Of a stretch of 64,000 nt of DNA, positions 51,544 to 61,474 are shown piece by piece. How positions within the stretch are numbered: position 1 is the stretch's first letter; the number at the start of each line of letters is the position of its first letter. The DNA lies in contig NZ_CBCRXM010000002.1 in the NCBI RefSeq assembly GCF_965137005.1, forward strand, positions 62,001 to 126,000. The letters run 5' to 3'. Made by a program: the position numbers and the translations under genes. The notes under the pieces are model-generated. The model was not told the DNA's origin and made no database searches. It saw only the letters and a program-made list of their open reading frames with translations. This stretch comes from Sphingomonas_O antarctica (lineage in GTDB: Bacteria > Pseudomonadota > Alphaproteobacteria > Sphingomonadales > Sphingomonadaceae).

Positions 51544-52968
51544 TCAATAATTATAGGCGCGCTCGCCATGTTCGGTGAGATCGAGCCCTTCGCGCTCGGC
51601 CTCTTCGCTGGGACGCAGGCCGATCGTGTACTTCAATGCGAGAAGCAGGACCGCCGTGACGGCGCCCGACCAGACCAGCGTGATGCCGATCGCCTGCAGC
51701 TGGATCCACAGCTGGTGGACGATCGAATAGTCAGCCGGTGCACCCGCGACGGCGGGAAATTTGGTGAAGTCGAATATGCCCTGGCCGCCCAGTTTGGGAT
51801 CGGCGACGATGGCCGTGGCCAACGCGCCGGTGATCCCCCCGATGCAGTGGACGCCGAACACGTCGAGCGTGTCGTCATATTTGAACTTGTTCTTCACCGT
51901 GGACACGAAGAGGTAGCAGATCGGTGACACCGCCAGCCCCAAGACGATGGACGTCATCGGCGCGCCAAATCCCGATGCGGGCGTGATCGCGACCAGACCG
52001 GCGACAGCACCCGACGCGGCACCGAGCATGGACGGCTTGCCGTGAACGATCTGCTCCACGATCGCCCAGCTGACCGCCGCGGCGCAGGTGGCCAGCATCG
52101 TGTTGACGAAGGCGACCGCAGCCACTCCGTTCGATTCGAGGTTCGAGCCGGCGTTGAAGCCGAACCAGCCGACCCACAACAGGCTGGCACCGATCATCGT
52201 CATGGTCAGGCTGTGCGGCGGCGTGGCTTCCTTGCCGAAGCCGAGGCGCTTGCCGACCACGAGGCAGCCGACCAGGCCGGCAATCCCGGCGTTGATATGG
52301 ACCACGGTGCCGCCGGCGAAGTCGAGAGCGCCCTTGTTGAACAGAAAACCGCCATCGGTCGTCGCGTCGGGCAGGAAGTCCGGGCCTGCCCAGTACCAAA
52401 CCATGTGCGCGATGGGGTAATAAGCCAGCAGCGACCACAATACCGTGAAGATCATCAGCGGCGTGAATTTGATCCGTTCGGCGAACGAACCGATGAACAA
52501 CGCCGGGGTGATCATGGCGAAGGTCATCTGGAACACGAAATAGCTGAGTTCAGGGATGTAGACGTTGTTCGAGAACGTTGCCGCATAGGTGCCGCTCGTC
52601 ACCCCTGCCATCAGCGCCTTGCCGAACCCGCCGATGAACTGCGATCCGCCGGTGAAGGCGATCGAATAGCCCACGGTCGCCCACAACAGGCCGGTCACCG
52701 AGACGATCATGAAGACCTGCATCAGCACGCTGAGCATGTTCTTCGTACGCACCAGACCGCCATAGAATAGCGCCAGGCCGGGGATGCTCATCATCAGCAC
52801 CAGTACCGACGACACGAGCATCCACGTCGTGTCGCCCTTGTTGACCATCGTGGCCATTTGTTCGGTGGTCGGTGCCTTGATCGGTCCCGCCGCCACCTGG
52901 GCAAACGCGGGCGCGGCGATCAGCAGCGAACCTGCCACCGCCGACAATTTTGCGAGTTGTTTCATCAT
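51544..52968 (-). CDS. amtB: ammonium transporter AmtB
   Basis: 474 residues from the first of two ATGs (52968); the second, 52965, is better spaced from AGGGGG. A signal-like N-terminus (MMKQLAKLSAVAGSLLIAAP) is followed by eleven membrane helices. The conserved Asp is in GALDFAGGTVVHINAG, with the twin pore His in VVHINAG and in FGVHCIGGITG. It conducts ammonium as ammonia and is blocked by GlnK, encoded just upstream. The long open frame beyond 52968 is a shadow of glnK. Confidence 0.96.
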   Translation of the reverse strand: MMKQLAKLSAVAGSLLIAAPAFAQVAAGPIKAPTTEQMATMVNKGDTTWMLVSSVLVLMMSIPGLALFYGGLVRTKNMLSVLMQVFMIVSVTGLLWATVGYSIAFTGGSQFIGGFGKALMAGVTSGTYAATFSNNVYIPELSYFVFQMTFAMITPALFIGSFAERIKFTPLMIFTVLWSLLAYYPIAHMVWYWAGPDFLPDATTDGGFLFNKGALDFAGGTVVHINAGIAGLVGCLVVGKRLGFGKEATPPHSLTMTMIGASLLWVGWFGFNAGSNLESNGVAAVAFVNTMLATCAAAVSWAIVEQIVHGKPSMLGAASGAVAGLVAITPASGFGAPMTSIVLGLAVSPICYLFVSTVKNKFKYDDTLDVFGVHCIGGITGALATAIVADPKLGGQGIFDFTKFPAVAGAPADYSIVHQLWIQLQAIGITLVWSGAVTAVLLLALKYTIGLRPSEEAEREGLDLTEHGERAYNY

Positions 52969-52991
52969 ACCCCCTGTCGAGCTGTGGTTGT

Positions 52992-53330
52992 TCACAGTGC
53001 CTGGCCGTCGATTTCGCCGGTGCGGATACGCACGGCCTGGCCGAGTTCGAGAACGAAGATCTTGCCGTCGCCGATCGATCCGGTGTGCGCGGCCGCCTGG
53101 ATCGCCTCCACGACGCGCGCGGACAGATCGGCGGCGCAGGCCACTTCGACCTTGAGCTTGGGCACCATGTTGGTGGTGTATTCGGCCCCGCGATAGATTT
53201 CGGTCTGGCCCTTTTGGCGGCCAAAGCCCTTGACCTCGGTCACCGTCATGCCGGTGACGCCCAGGATCGACACGGCCTCGCGGACCTCGTCGAGCTTGAA
53301 CGGTTTTATGATTGCAACGACCAGTTTCAA
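52992..53330 (-). CDS. glnK: nitrogen regulatory P-II protein GlnK
   Basis: 112 residues from TTG 53330 (KLVVAIIKPFKLDEV), exactly the P-II length; AAAAGGGGGC before it is the ribosome site. The T-loop YRGAEYTTNMVPK carries Tyr51, the uridylylation site, and GDGKIFVLELGQAVRIRTGE is the B/C-loop signature. It senses 2-oxoglutarate and ATP/ADP and gates AmtB. Order glnK-amtB is conserved; a sigma-54 promoter is expected but I see no clear -24/-12 match. Confidence 0.96.
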   Translation of the reverse strand: MKLVVAIIKPFKLDEVREAVSILGVTGMTVTEVKGFGRQKGQTEIYRGAEYTTNMVPKLKVEVACAADLSARVVEAIQAAAHTGSIGDGKIFVLELGQAVRIRTGEIDGQAL

Positions 53331-53458
53331 CGCTGCCCCCTTTTTTATTTCGGGTGCAGTGCAGCAAATCAGAGTGGCTGCGCGCAAGCGGACGGCTGAA
53401 ATTAAAACAATGCGTGCCGATTCAGCCCGCGCCTTGTGCAGTGCGGCATATTTACTGC

Positions 53459-53968
53459 CTAAGTTTTAGGCAGTGTGCTCGATTGCAAGTCGGCCTTCAG
53501 ACGACGGGGATCGGGCGCCCACAGGAAACCGAAGCTGACCGTGCCATGCTTGCTGGTCACGGCATGGTGGAGTCGGTGCGCCTGGACGATGCGCTTCATA
53601 TAGCTTGATCGCGGCACATATCGGTGGGTGATGCGGCGATGTACGATGACGTCGTGAAACCCGAAATAGATCGCGCCATACGCCGCGATACCCGCGCCGA
53701 TCCACGTCAAGCCCGGCCACCAGCCGAGCTGAACGCCACCAAGCAACAACACGATCGACGGCACGGCAAAGATCACCGCATAAAGGTCGTTCAACTCCCA
53801 ATTGCCCGCGCGCGGTGCATGGTGACTGGCGTGGAGGAACCACCCCGGCCCATGCATGATCCAGCGGTGCGCGACATAGGCAACCCCCTCCATCACCGCG
53901 ACGGTGGCGACGAACAGGGCAAGGCCGGAAAGCAACTGCATGGGGTTCAAATAGGGATGCCGGGGCAT
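53459..53968 (-). CDS. crtZ: CrtZ-like beta-carotene hydroxylase
   Basis: 169 residues from ATG 53968, chosen for the GGAGGG eight bases upstream; ATG 53983 is possible. Four membrane helices and the di-iron His boxes: HRWIMHGPGWFLHASHH near the start and HRRITHRYVP with AHRLHH later, in the spacing of the fatty acid hydroxylase/CrtZ family. CrtZ adds 3-hydroxyls to carotenoid rings, as expected for yellow sphingomonads making zeaxanthin or nostoxanthin. No other crt genes are near, so the match rests on sequence. Confidence 0.9.
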   Translation of the reverse strand: MPRHPYLNPMQLLSGLALFVATVAVMEGVAYVAHRWIMHGPGWFLHASHHAPRAGNWELNDLYAVIFAVPSIVLLLGGVQLGWWPGLTWIGAGIAAYGAIYFGFHDVIVHRRITHRYVPRSSYMKRIVQAHRLHHAVTSKHGTVSFGFLWAPDPRRLKADLQSSTLPKT

Positions 53969-53981
53969 TAGGTCACCCTCC

Positions 53982-54275
53982 ATGTGGCGCGTGATCATCC
54001 TGGCCCTGCTGTTGACCGGCTGCGTCTCGCGTATCGCCGAGTCGCGGGTCCGCGCCGCACTGATCGCCAACGGCCTCGCGCCGAAATATGCCGACTGCAT
54101 GGCCGGACGCATGGTCGACCGCCTGTCGATCGGGCAATTGCGCAAGCTGGAGCGGCTGCAGGGGCTCGGCCAGACGCGCACGCCGATGGCCTTCGCCGCC
54201 AAGGTCAGGAGCGTGAACGACCCCGAGGCGCTGGCCGTGGTTACGTCGTCGGCGGCGGTCTGCGCCTTGCGTTGA
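53982..54275 (+). CDS. small lipoprotein, hypothetical
   Basis: 97 residues. MWRVIILALLLTGCVSR is a clean lipoprotein signal with the lipid Cys at residue 14. The rest is a small helical domain with a second Cys pair (ADCMAGRMVDRLS; AVCALR). No family is recognised with confidence. It is divergent from crtZ with only 13 bases between starts if the crtZ start at 53968 is right, so the two probably share a promoter region. Confidence 0.75.
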   Translation: MWRVIILALLLTGCVSRIAESRVRAALIANGLAPKYADCMAGRMVDRLSIGQLRKLERLQGLGQTRTPMAFAAKVRSVNDPEALAVVTSSAAVCALR

Positions 54276-54328
54276 CGCGTGCGGCCATGCTTTAGGCGCA
54301 GGCAAGCCTTCATACGGGACAGCGCGCG

Positions 54329-55528
<1,200 letters not shown>

Positions 55529-55582
55529 GAAATCCAACGCCAACGGTTAGTTGACGTTAACGTAAAGCAAGGATCGTAACGC

Positions 55583-56332
55583 ATGAAAGTGCTCGTCCCC
55601 GTCAAGCGGGTCATCGATTACAACGTCAAACCGCGCGTGAAGGCGGACGGCACGGGGGTCGACCTCGCCAACGTCAAGATGAGCATGAACCCGTTCGACG
55701 AGATTGCGGTCGAGGAAGCCATTCGCCTGCGCGAAAAGGGTGCAGCGACCGAGGTGATCGCGGTGTCGATCGGCGAGCAGAAGGCGCAGGAAACGCTGCG
55801 CACCGCGCTGGCCATGGGTGCCGACCGCGCGATCCTGGTTGTGACCGACGAAATGCCCGAACCGCTGGCGGTGGCGAAGATCCTCAAGGCCATCGTCGAT
55901 GAGGAACAGCCCGGGTTGGTGATTCTCGGCAAGCAGGCGATCGACGACGATTCGAACCAGGTCGGCCAGATGCTCGCCGCGCTGACCGAGCGCCCGCAGG
56001 GCACTTTCGCGTCGAAGATCGAGATCGACGGCGACAGCGTGAAGGTGACGCGCGAAGTCGATGGCGGGCTCGAGACCGTCAGCCTCAAATCGCCGGCGAT
56101 CGTCACGACCGACCTCCGCCTCAACGAGCCGCGTTACGCCTCGCTGCCCAACATCATGAAGGCTAAGTCCAAACCGATGGCGCAGAAGACCGCCGCCGAT
56201 TACGGCGTCGACGTCACCCCGCGCCTGACGGTGGTCAAGGTCGAAGAGCCGGCCAAGCGGTCGGCTGGCGTGAAGGTCGCCGATGTCGACGAATTGATCG
56301 GCAAACTTAAGGTTTTGGGAGTGGTCGAATGA
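55583..56332 (+). CDS. etfB: electron transfer flavoprotein beta subunit
   Basis: 249 residues beginning MKVLVPVKRVIDYNVKPRVK. VEEAIRLREKGAATEVIAVSIG and DDDSNQVGQMLAAL are typical of EtfB, which binds AMP and helps shuttle electrons from acyl-CoA dehydrogenases to ETF-ubiquinone oxidoreductase. AAGGAT lies nine bases upstream. ATGA overlap with etfA. The 54-base gap to sucC contains TTGACG (55551-55556), a possible -35 box, so a separate promoter is possible. Confidence 0.95.
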   Translation: MKVLVPVKRVIDYNVKPRVKADGTGVDLANVKMSMNPFDEIAVEEAIRLREKGAATEVIAVSIGEQKAQETLRTALAMGADRAILVVTDEMPEPLAVAKILKAIVDEEQPGLVILGKQAIDDDSNQVGQMLAALTERPQGTFASKIEIDGDSVKVTREVDGGLETVSLKSPAIVTTDLRLNEPRYASLPNIMKAKSKPMAQKTAADYGVDVTPRLTVVKVEEPAKRSAGVKVADVDELIGKLKVLGVVE

Positions 56333-57255
56333 GCGTTCTGGTTCTGGTCGAGCACGACAACGCCACCCTCAAGGACGCGACGCTGGCGACCGTCACCGCC
56401 GCCGCCAAGCTGGGCGAAGTCCATGCGCTGGTGGCCGGGCAAGGCGCGCAGGGCGTGGCTGACGAAGCCGCCAAGATCGCCGGCGTCACCAAAGTGCTGC
56501 TCGCCGACGATGCGGCCTATGGTCATCAACTGGCCGAAAACGTCGCGCCGTTGATCGTCGAACTCATGGCGAACTATGACGCGCTCGTCGCCCCCGCCAC
56601 CGCCAACGGCAAGAACATCGCCCCGCGTGTCGCCGCGTTGCTCGACGTCATGCAACTCAGCGAAGTCATGGGCATCGACGGCGACCAGTTCCTGCGCCCG
56701 ACCTATGCTGGCAACGCGCTGGCGACCGTGACGTCATCGGATGCCAAGAAGGTGCTGACGGTTCGTGGCACCGCTTTCGCCAAGGCCGAGAAGACCGGGG
56801 GCAGCGCCACCATCGAAGCAGTCAGCGCCAAGGGCGACCAAGGCCTGTCGAGCTTCGTCGGTGCCGAAATCGCCAAGTCCGAACGCCCTGAACTGACCAG
56901 CGCCAAGATCATCGTGTCGGGTGGCCGCGCGTTGCAGAACAGCGAAAACTTCCACAGCCTGATAGAACCACTCGCCGACAAACTCGGCGCGGGCGTCGGC
57001 GCCAGCCGCGCCGCGGTCGATGCAGGCTATGTTCCCAACGACTATCAGGTCGGTCAGACCGGCAAGATCGTCGCCCCCGAAGTCTATATCGCGGTCGGTA
57101 TCTCCGGCGCGATCCAACACCTTGCGGGCATGAAGGATTCCAAGACGATCATCGCCATCAACAAGGACGAGGACGCTCCGATCTTCCAGGTCGCGGACAT
57201 CGGCCTGGTCGGCGACCTGTTCAAGATCGTGCCCGAGCTGACCGAGAAGCTCTAG
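56329..57255 (+). CDS. etfA: electron transfer flavoprotein alpha subunit
   Basis: 308 residues. The FAD-binding C-terminal domain has VSGGRALQNSENFHSLIEPL, GASRAAVDAGYVPNDYQVGQTG and YIAVGISGAIQHLAGMKDSK (each a known EtfA stretch), and TGKIVAPEVYIAVGISG. It forms the ETF heterodimer with EtfB. Its last four bases overlap the cysQ-like gene, tail to tail. Confidence 0.96.
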   Translation: MSVLVLVEHDNATLKDATLATVTAAAKLGEVHALVAGQGAQGVADEAAKIAGVTKVLLADDAAYGHQLAENVAPLIVELMANYDALVAPATANGKNIAPRVAALLDVMQLSEVMGIDGDQFLRPTYAGNALATVTSSDAKKVLTVRGTAFAKAEKTGGSATIEAVSAKGDQGLSSFVGAEIAKSERPELTSAKIIVSGGRALQNSENFHSLIEPLADKLGAGVGASRAAVDAGYVPNDYQVGQTGKIVAPEVYIAVGISGAIQHLAGMKDSKTIIAINKDEDAPIFQVADIGLVGDLFKIVPELTEKL

Positions 57256-58010
57256 GCTTTTAACAACCGCGCCACCGCCGCCGCATGGATCGCGGGGGCG
57301 CTGGCGAGGACGCCATATTGCTGGGCGCGCGGCTGATTGAAGCGGAGTGGCACGCCATGGGCATCGGTCACGCGCGCACCCGCTTCCTCTACGATCAGCG
57401 CCGCCGCGGCGATATCCCATTCGCTGCCCCAGCGCTGGCTGGCGAGCAGGTCGGCGCGATCGGCGGCGACCAAGGCCATACGTAGCGCGATGGAATTGGG
57501 TTTGGCGACGATCTCGAATATCTTCTGATCGGCTTTGGACAATGCGTCCGCAGGCACGCGCGCACCGTGCAGGTCAGTGCGACTGCTGGCGTACAAGGTC
57601 TCGCCATTGAGCGTTGCCCCAGCCCCGCGCACCGCCAGCCAATGCTCGTCACGCGCCGGGGCATCGAGCACGCCGATGCGCGACAGCCCGTCTTCGACCA
57701 GCGCCACCGACACGCACCAGCCCGGCCGCCCGCGCACGAAATCGCGGGTGCCGTCGATCGGATCGACGATCCACGCGCGACGCTTGCTCAATCGCTCGGG
57801 CGAATCTGCCGTTTCCTCCGACAACCAGCCCGCGTGCGGATCGAGCGCGGTCAGCCTCTCGCGGAGCAGATCGTTTACCGCCAGATCGACCTCCGACACG
57901 ATGTCGCCCGGCAATTTATCCCAGCTTTTGAACTCGCCGCGCCAGCGGGACAGCGCCAACGCGCCGGCCTCGCGCGTGGCGGCGGCGACGGCGTCGACAA
58001 GTTCACGCAC
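57252..58010 (-). CDS. inositol monophosphatase-family phosphatase (CysQ-like)
   Basis: 252 residues. Mg-binding motifs: EE in WLSEETADSPERL, then VDPIDGTRDFVRGRPGW, and a final WDIAAAALIVEEAGARV. This is the inositol monophosphatase/PAP phosphatase superfamily. The GWCVSVALVEDG and KPNSIALRMALVA stretches point to 3'(2'),5'-bisphosphate nucleotidase more than to inositol phosphatase, but eye reading cannot separate them. It overlaps the upstream PmbA gene by eight bases. Confidence 0.88.
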   Translation of the reverse strand: MRELVDAVAAATREAGALALSRWRGEFKSWDKLPGDIVSEVDLAVNDLLRERLTALDPHAGWLSEETADSPERLSKRRAWIVDPIDGTRDFVRGRPGWCVSVALVEDGLSRIGVLDAPARDEHWLAVRGAGATLNGETLYASSRTDLHGARVPADALSKADQKIFEIVAKPNSIALRMALVAADRADLLASQRWGSEWDIAAAALIVEEAGARVTDAHGVPLRFNQPRAQQYGVLASAPAIHAAAVARLLKA

Positions 58011-59349
58011 CGGCGAGCGTCATCCCGTCGATGCGCACCGTCGGGGCGTTGACCGCATGGTCGAACACCAGATCGTTGGCCGGGATCAATGCGGCAAACA
58101 TCGCCTGCAACGTGCCCGCGATCGTGACTTCGGCGACCGGTCCGCAGATTTGCCCGCCCCGAATCGCGAATCCCGACGCGCCACGGCTGTAATCCCCCGT
58201 CAGGCCGTTAATCCCTTGGCCGATCAGCTCGGTGACGTAAAAACCGTCGGCAATGTCGGCCATCAGCGCTTCGGGCGTGACGTCGCCGGGCTCGAGATGG
58301 ACGTTGGACAGTCCGGCTCCCGGCGGTCCGGAGACGCCGCGCGTGGCGTGGCCCGTGGGCGCAATCCCCAATTGCCGCGCCGCCGCCGAATCGGCGATCC
58401 AGCCGGTCAGCATGCCGTCCTCGATCAGCTTGGTCACACGCGTCGGCAGCCCTTCGGCGTCATAGGGCCGGCTGCGCAAACCGCGACGGCGCAGCGGATC
58501 GTCGACGATCGTGATCCCCTTCGAAAACACCCGCGTACCAAGCGCGTCTTTCAGGAACGTGGTACCGCGCGCCACGCTCGCGCCGTTGATCGCGCTGGCG
58601 AGGTGACCGATCAGCGACGCGCTCACCCGCGGATCGAAAATCACCGTCATCGGCCCGCTTTTGAGCCGTTCGGGATTCAAGCGCGCGACGGCGCGCCGTC
58701 CGGCCTCCGCGCCGATCGTCGCCGGATCGTCGAGATCGGCGCGATAGCGTGTGGAGCTGTAATGATAATCGCGCTGCATCGAAGCGCCGTCGCCAGCGAG
58801 CATCTGTGCCGAAACCCCGTGGCTCGATCCCGAATAGGCGGCGGCAAAGCCGTGCGAGGTGGCGAGTGCGGTAACCGAACGACCGCCGCTGCCGCTCGCC
58901 CCCTGGCTGTTGGTCACCCCGCCGATGGCACGTCCGGCTTCCTCCGCAATCAACGCGGCTTCGCGAAGTTCCTCGGGGGACACTTCGCCGCCGTCATCGA
59001 TGTCGAGATTGGGCACCGCTGCCTTCGCCAGCATGTCGTCGGGCGCGAACCCGGCATAGGGGTCTTCGGGTGCGAGCCTGGCCATGGCGACACAGCGATC
59101 GGCCAGCGTCGCGAGCGCCGCAGGCGACATGTCCGATCCCGAAACGCTCGCTGACCGTTGGCCGACGAACGCGCGCAGCCCGATTTCCTGACCCTCCGAC
59201 CGTTCGACATCTTCCAGCGCCCCGAGCCGTACTTGCACCGCGGTCGATCCGCTCGCGGCATAGACGACATCGGCGGCGTCGGCCCCGGCAGCACGTGCGC
59301 GGGCGACAAGATCGGCAGCGCGGTCACGCGCGTCATCAACGGTCAGCAT
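58003..59349 (-). CDS. TldD/PmbA-family protease subunit (PmbA-like)
   Basis: 448 residues. N-terminal domain with VRLGALEDVERSEGQEIGLR and QRSASVSGSDMSPAAL; the C-terminal domain has MTVIFDPRVSASLIGHLASA and GFYVTELIGQGINGLTGDYSRGASGF, characteristic of PmbA/TldE. It lacks the HExxxH zinc motif found in TldD, as PmbA does. The complex with TldD trims peptides such as microcins and modified natural products. TldD is not in the window. Operon with the CysQ-like gene. Confidence 0.93.
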   Translation of the reverse strand: MLTVDDARDRAADLVARARAAGADAADVVYAASGSTAVQVRLGALEDVERSEGQEIGLRAFVGQRSASVSGSDMSPAALATLADRCVAMARLAPEDPYAGFAPDDMLAKAAVPNLDIDDGGEVSPEELREAALIAEEAGRAIGGVTNSQGASGSGGRSVTALATSHGFAAAYSGSSHGVSAQMLAGDGASMQRDYHYSSTRYRADLDDPATIGAEAGRRAVARLNPERLKSGPMTVIFDPRVSASLIGHLASAINGASVARGTTFLKDALGTRVFSKGITIVDDPLRRRGLRSRPYDAEGLPTRVTKLIEDGMLTGWIADSAAARQLGIAPTGHATRGVSGPPGAGLSNVHLEPGDVTPEALMADIADGFYVTELIGQGINGLTGDYSRGASGFAIRGGQICGPVAEVTIAGTLQAMFAALIPANDLVFDHAVNAPTVRIDGMTLAGA

Positions 59350-59395
59350 GACAGCCAGCTAGGGATGCGTAGCGCCGAGGTCTAGGCCAAGACGC

Positions 59396-60301
59396 TCAAG
59401 CCTGACCGACCACCAGACAGGCCAGCGCCATCAGCAATCCCGCAGTCCGGTTCGAACGGAACAGCGCAAGTGACGTCGTGCCGTCATCGCCGCGCAGTCG
59501 CGCGACCTGCCAGCCGAGATGCGCGGCAAAGGGCAGCAGGGCGGCCAGCGCGACCGGATCGGGCCGCACGCGCCAGAACGCCACGGCAGCGAGCACGATA
59601 GTCAGGGCATAAAATGACGCCACGCCGCCGCGCACATTTTTGCCCAACGCCCGCGCCGAAGACCGCACTCCGATCAACGCGTCGTCCTCGACGTCCTGCA
59701 GCGCGTAGATCGTGTCGTAGCCGATCACCCATGCGATGCTCGCTGCGTATAGCAGCAAGGTCGAGCTTGTGATCGTTCCCGCGGCCGCCGCCCAGGCAAC
59801 CGGCAGTCCGCAGCTGAACACGATGCCCAGCCACGCCTGCGGCCACCACGTAATCCGCTTCATGAACGGGTAAGCGGCGACGAAGACGAGGCTCGCTACC
59901 GCCACGCCGGCGGCAAATGGCGTCAGCTGCAACAGCACGACCAGCCCGATCAGGCACAAGCTCACCAGCCAGACCCATGCCGCGCGCAGCGACACTGCGC
60001 CGCTCGCCAAGGGGCGGCTGCGCGTCCGCGCGACCTGCGCGTCGAGATCGCGATCGACGATGTCGTTATACACGCACCCCGCTCCGCGCATCGCAATCGC
60101 GCCGAGCAGGAACCACAGCAACAAAGGCCAATGGTCGTGCAATCCACCTGCCAGCAGCAGCCCCCAGGCGCATGGCCAGTAGAGCAGCCACCACCCGATC
60201 GGCCGGTCGAGCCGCGCGAGCAGCGCAAACGGTCGAGCCGCGGCCGGCAGTGCGGTCAGCAGCCAGGAATGTTGCGTATCGGGCAGGTCCGTCTGCGTCA
60301 C
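59396..60301 (-). CDS. ubiA: 4-hydroxybenzoate polyprenyltransferase
   Basis: 301 residues with eight or nine membrane helices. Two Asp-rich motifs: NDIVDRDLDAQVARTRSRPLA and YDTIYALQDVEDDALIGVRS, the diphosphate-Mg sites of UbiA. It prenylates 4-hydroxybenzoate in ubiquinone synthesis. DRPIGWWLLYWPCAWGLLLA near the start is typical. Transcribed alone, 46 bases downstream of pmbA's start region. Confidence 0.95.
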   Translation of the reverse strand: MTQTDLPDTQHSWLLTALPAAARPFALLARLDRPIGWWLLYWPCAWGLLLAGGLHDHWPLLLWFLLGAIAMRGAGCVYNDIVDRDLDAQVARTRSRPLASGAVSLRAAWVWLVSLCLIGLVVLLQLTPFAAGVAVASLVFVAAYPFMKRITWWPQAWLGIVFSCGLPVAWAAAAGTITSSTLLLYAASIAWVIGYDTIYALQDVEDDALIGVRSSARALGKNVRGGVASFYALTIVLAAVAFWRVRPDPVALAALLPFAAHLGWQVARLRGDDGTTSLALFRSNRTAGLLMALACLVVGQA

Positions 60302-60345
60302 GGACCTGCCACTGCCACGAATGGCGGGCGTCGCGCCAGTTGGCT

Positions 60346-60582
60346 TCAGGCGCTGCGAACGGCGCGGGCGCGCGTGTCCACCGGATCGTCGCCAGTTGCC
60401 GCCTGCCAGCCTTTGCGGACGCCATATTGTACCAGCCAGCCCAAGGCATAGGTCGCAATCATCGGAGCGGCGAGGCGGATCGCACTTTCGGCGACCGTGC
60501 CGATAATTGCGCCCTTGATGCCGCTGTCGCCATCTTCGCGGTCGATGGCAGCGCCGATCAATGCGCCGAGGAGGTTGGCCAT
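60346..60582 (-). CDS. small hypothetical membrane-associated protein
   Basis: 78 residues: MANLLGALIGAAIDREDGDS, a Gly-rich amphipathic start, then a hydrophobic stretch around 25-55 (GAIIGTVAESAIRLAAPMIA and TYALGWLVQYG) and a basic-acidic tail. I do not recognise a named family. It lies between ubiA and the exported methyltransferase on the same strand. The Gly-x-x-Gly pattern suggests a membrane insert or small assembly. Confidence 0.65.
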   Translation of the reverse strand: MANLLGALIGAAIDREDGDSGIKGAIIGTVAESAIRLAAPMIATYALGWLVQYGVRKGWQAATGDDPVDTRARAVRSA

Positions 60583-60600
60583 GCTCTCAATCCCTTTTGT

Positions 60601-60672
60601 TCAGCCCGCCCAACGGCTGATCGCGGGGCGCGTTCCAACGAACGAGGTTTTGAGGTTGCGGCGTCCTGACAT
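60601..60672 (-). CDS. possible 23-residue small protein
   Basis: ATG 60672 (MSGRRNLKTSFVGTRPAISR) to TGA 60601, preceded by GAGGAC seven bases upstream, which overlaps the stop of the exported methyltransferase. Short, basic and unrecognised. The good ribosome site and tight spacing are the only support; it could be chance. Confidence 0.35.
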   Translation of the reverse strand: MSGRRNLKTSFVGTRPAISRWAG

Positions 60673-60681
60673 ACTTGGTCC

Positions 60682-61407
60682 TCAGCGCGCCGGCTTCACG
60701 AACTTCAGCGCATATTGGTCGGTCTGGCCCTGGATCGCCTTGTCGAAGATCGACAGGCTGTGATCGTCGGCGGGATTGCGCAGGAAATTTCCCTCTGCGG
60801 CCAGCTTGAACCCTGCGGCCGTCACTTCGCGGATCACTTGCGCGCGCTCAATACGGTGCAATTTTTCGATGCCCGCGACGTCGGTGCCCTTGGGCGCTTC
60901 ATGGTCGATGATCATGAACGCGCCGCCGGGCTTGAGCGCGGCAAACACCTCGCGATCGAACGCGGCGGTGTCGACCACGCCATATTTAGCGATTTTCAGA
61001 TCGTGATAATTCTGCGTGATCCAGGCGAGATCGAGCGGGCGCGAAAATTTGACCGTGCCGAACGGCAAGGCGGCAAAGCTGGTGTTCGGAATCGCCGACA
61101 GCGCCGCGACCTGCTTGGCGTCGGACCAGCGGGCATTTTCGATCGCGTCGACATGGCCCTTCGGCCCCACAATCCTTGACAGCATGTGCGTGTAATAGCC
61201 GCTGCCGGGGTAGAATTCGCCGACGGCCATGCCTGGCTTCACGCCAGAAAAGGCCAGCGTCTCGGCCGGCATACGGACCGCATCGGTTTCGCGCTGGGCG
61301 GCGGGGCGAGCCGGATCGGCGACGGCCTGGGCAATGACGGTGGGAACCGGCGCGGCAACAGCGGGCGTGGCGGCGATGAGCAAAATCGGCAGGATCAGCG
61401 AACGCAT
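60682..61407 (-). CDS. exported SAM-dependent methyltransferase-like protein
   Basis: 241 residues from ATG 61407, chosen for the AGAGGA ribosome site; the frame is open to 61455. A signal peptide (1-19, ending PAVAAPV) is followed by a class I methyltransferase-like fold: KPGMAVGEFYPGSGYYTHML for motif I, GHVDAIENARWSDAKQVAAL, and LKPGGAFMIIDHEAP. SAM is normally cytosolic, so a secreted version is unusual, yet such proteins are common in sphingomonads. Function unknown. Divergent from rsmE with 67 bases between. Confidence 0.82.
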   Translation of the reverse strand: MRSLILPILLIAATPAVAAPVPTVIAQAVADPARPAAQRETDAVRMPAETLAFSGVKPGMAVGEFYPGSGYYTHMLSRIVGPKGHVDAIENARWSDAKQVAALSAIPNTSFAALPFGTVKFSRPLDLAWITQNYHDLKIAKYGVVDTAAFDREVFAALKPGGAFMIIDHEAPKGTDVAGIEKLHRIERAQVIREVTAAGFKLAAEGNFLRNPADDHSLSIFDKAIQGQTDQYALKFVKPAR

Positions 61408-61474
61408 GTTTGGGTCCTCTCCACAGGATGCGCGCAGGCATAGGCGCGGCCGCACGGCTGCGCTAGGCGGCGGT

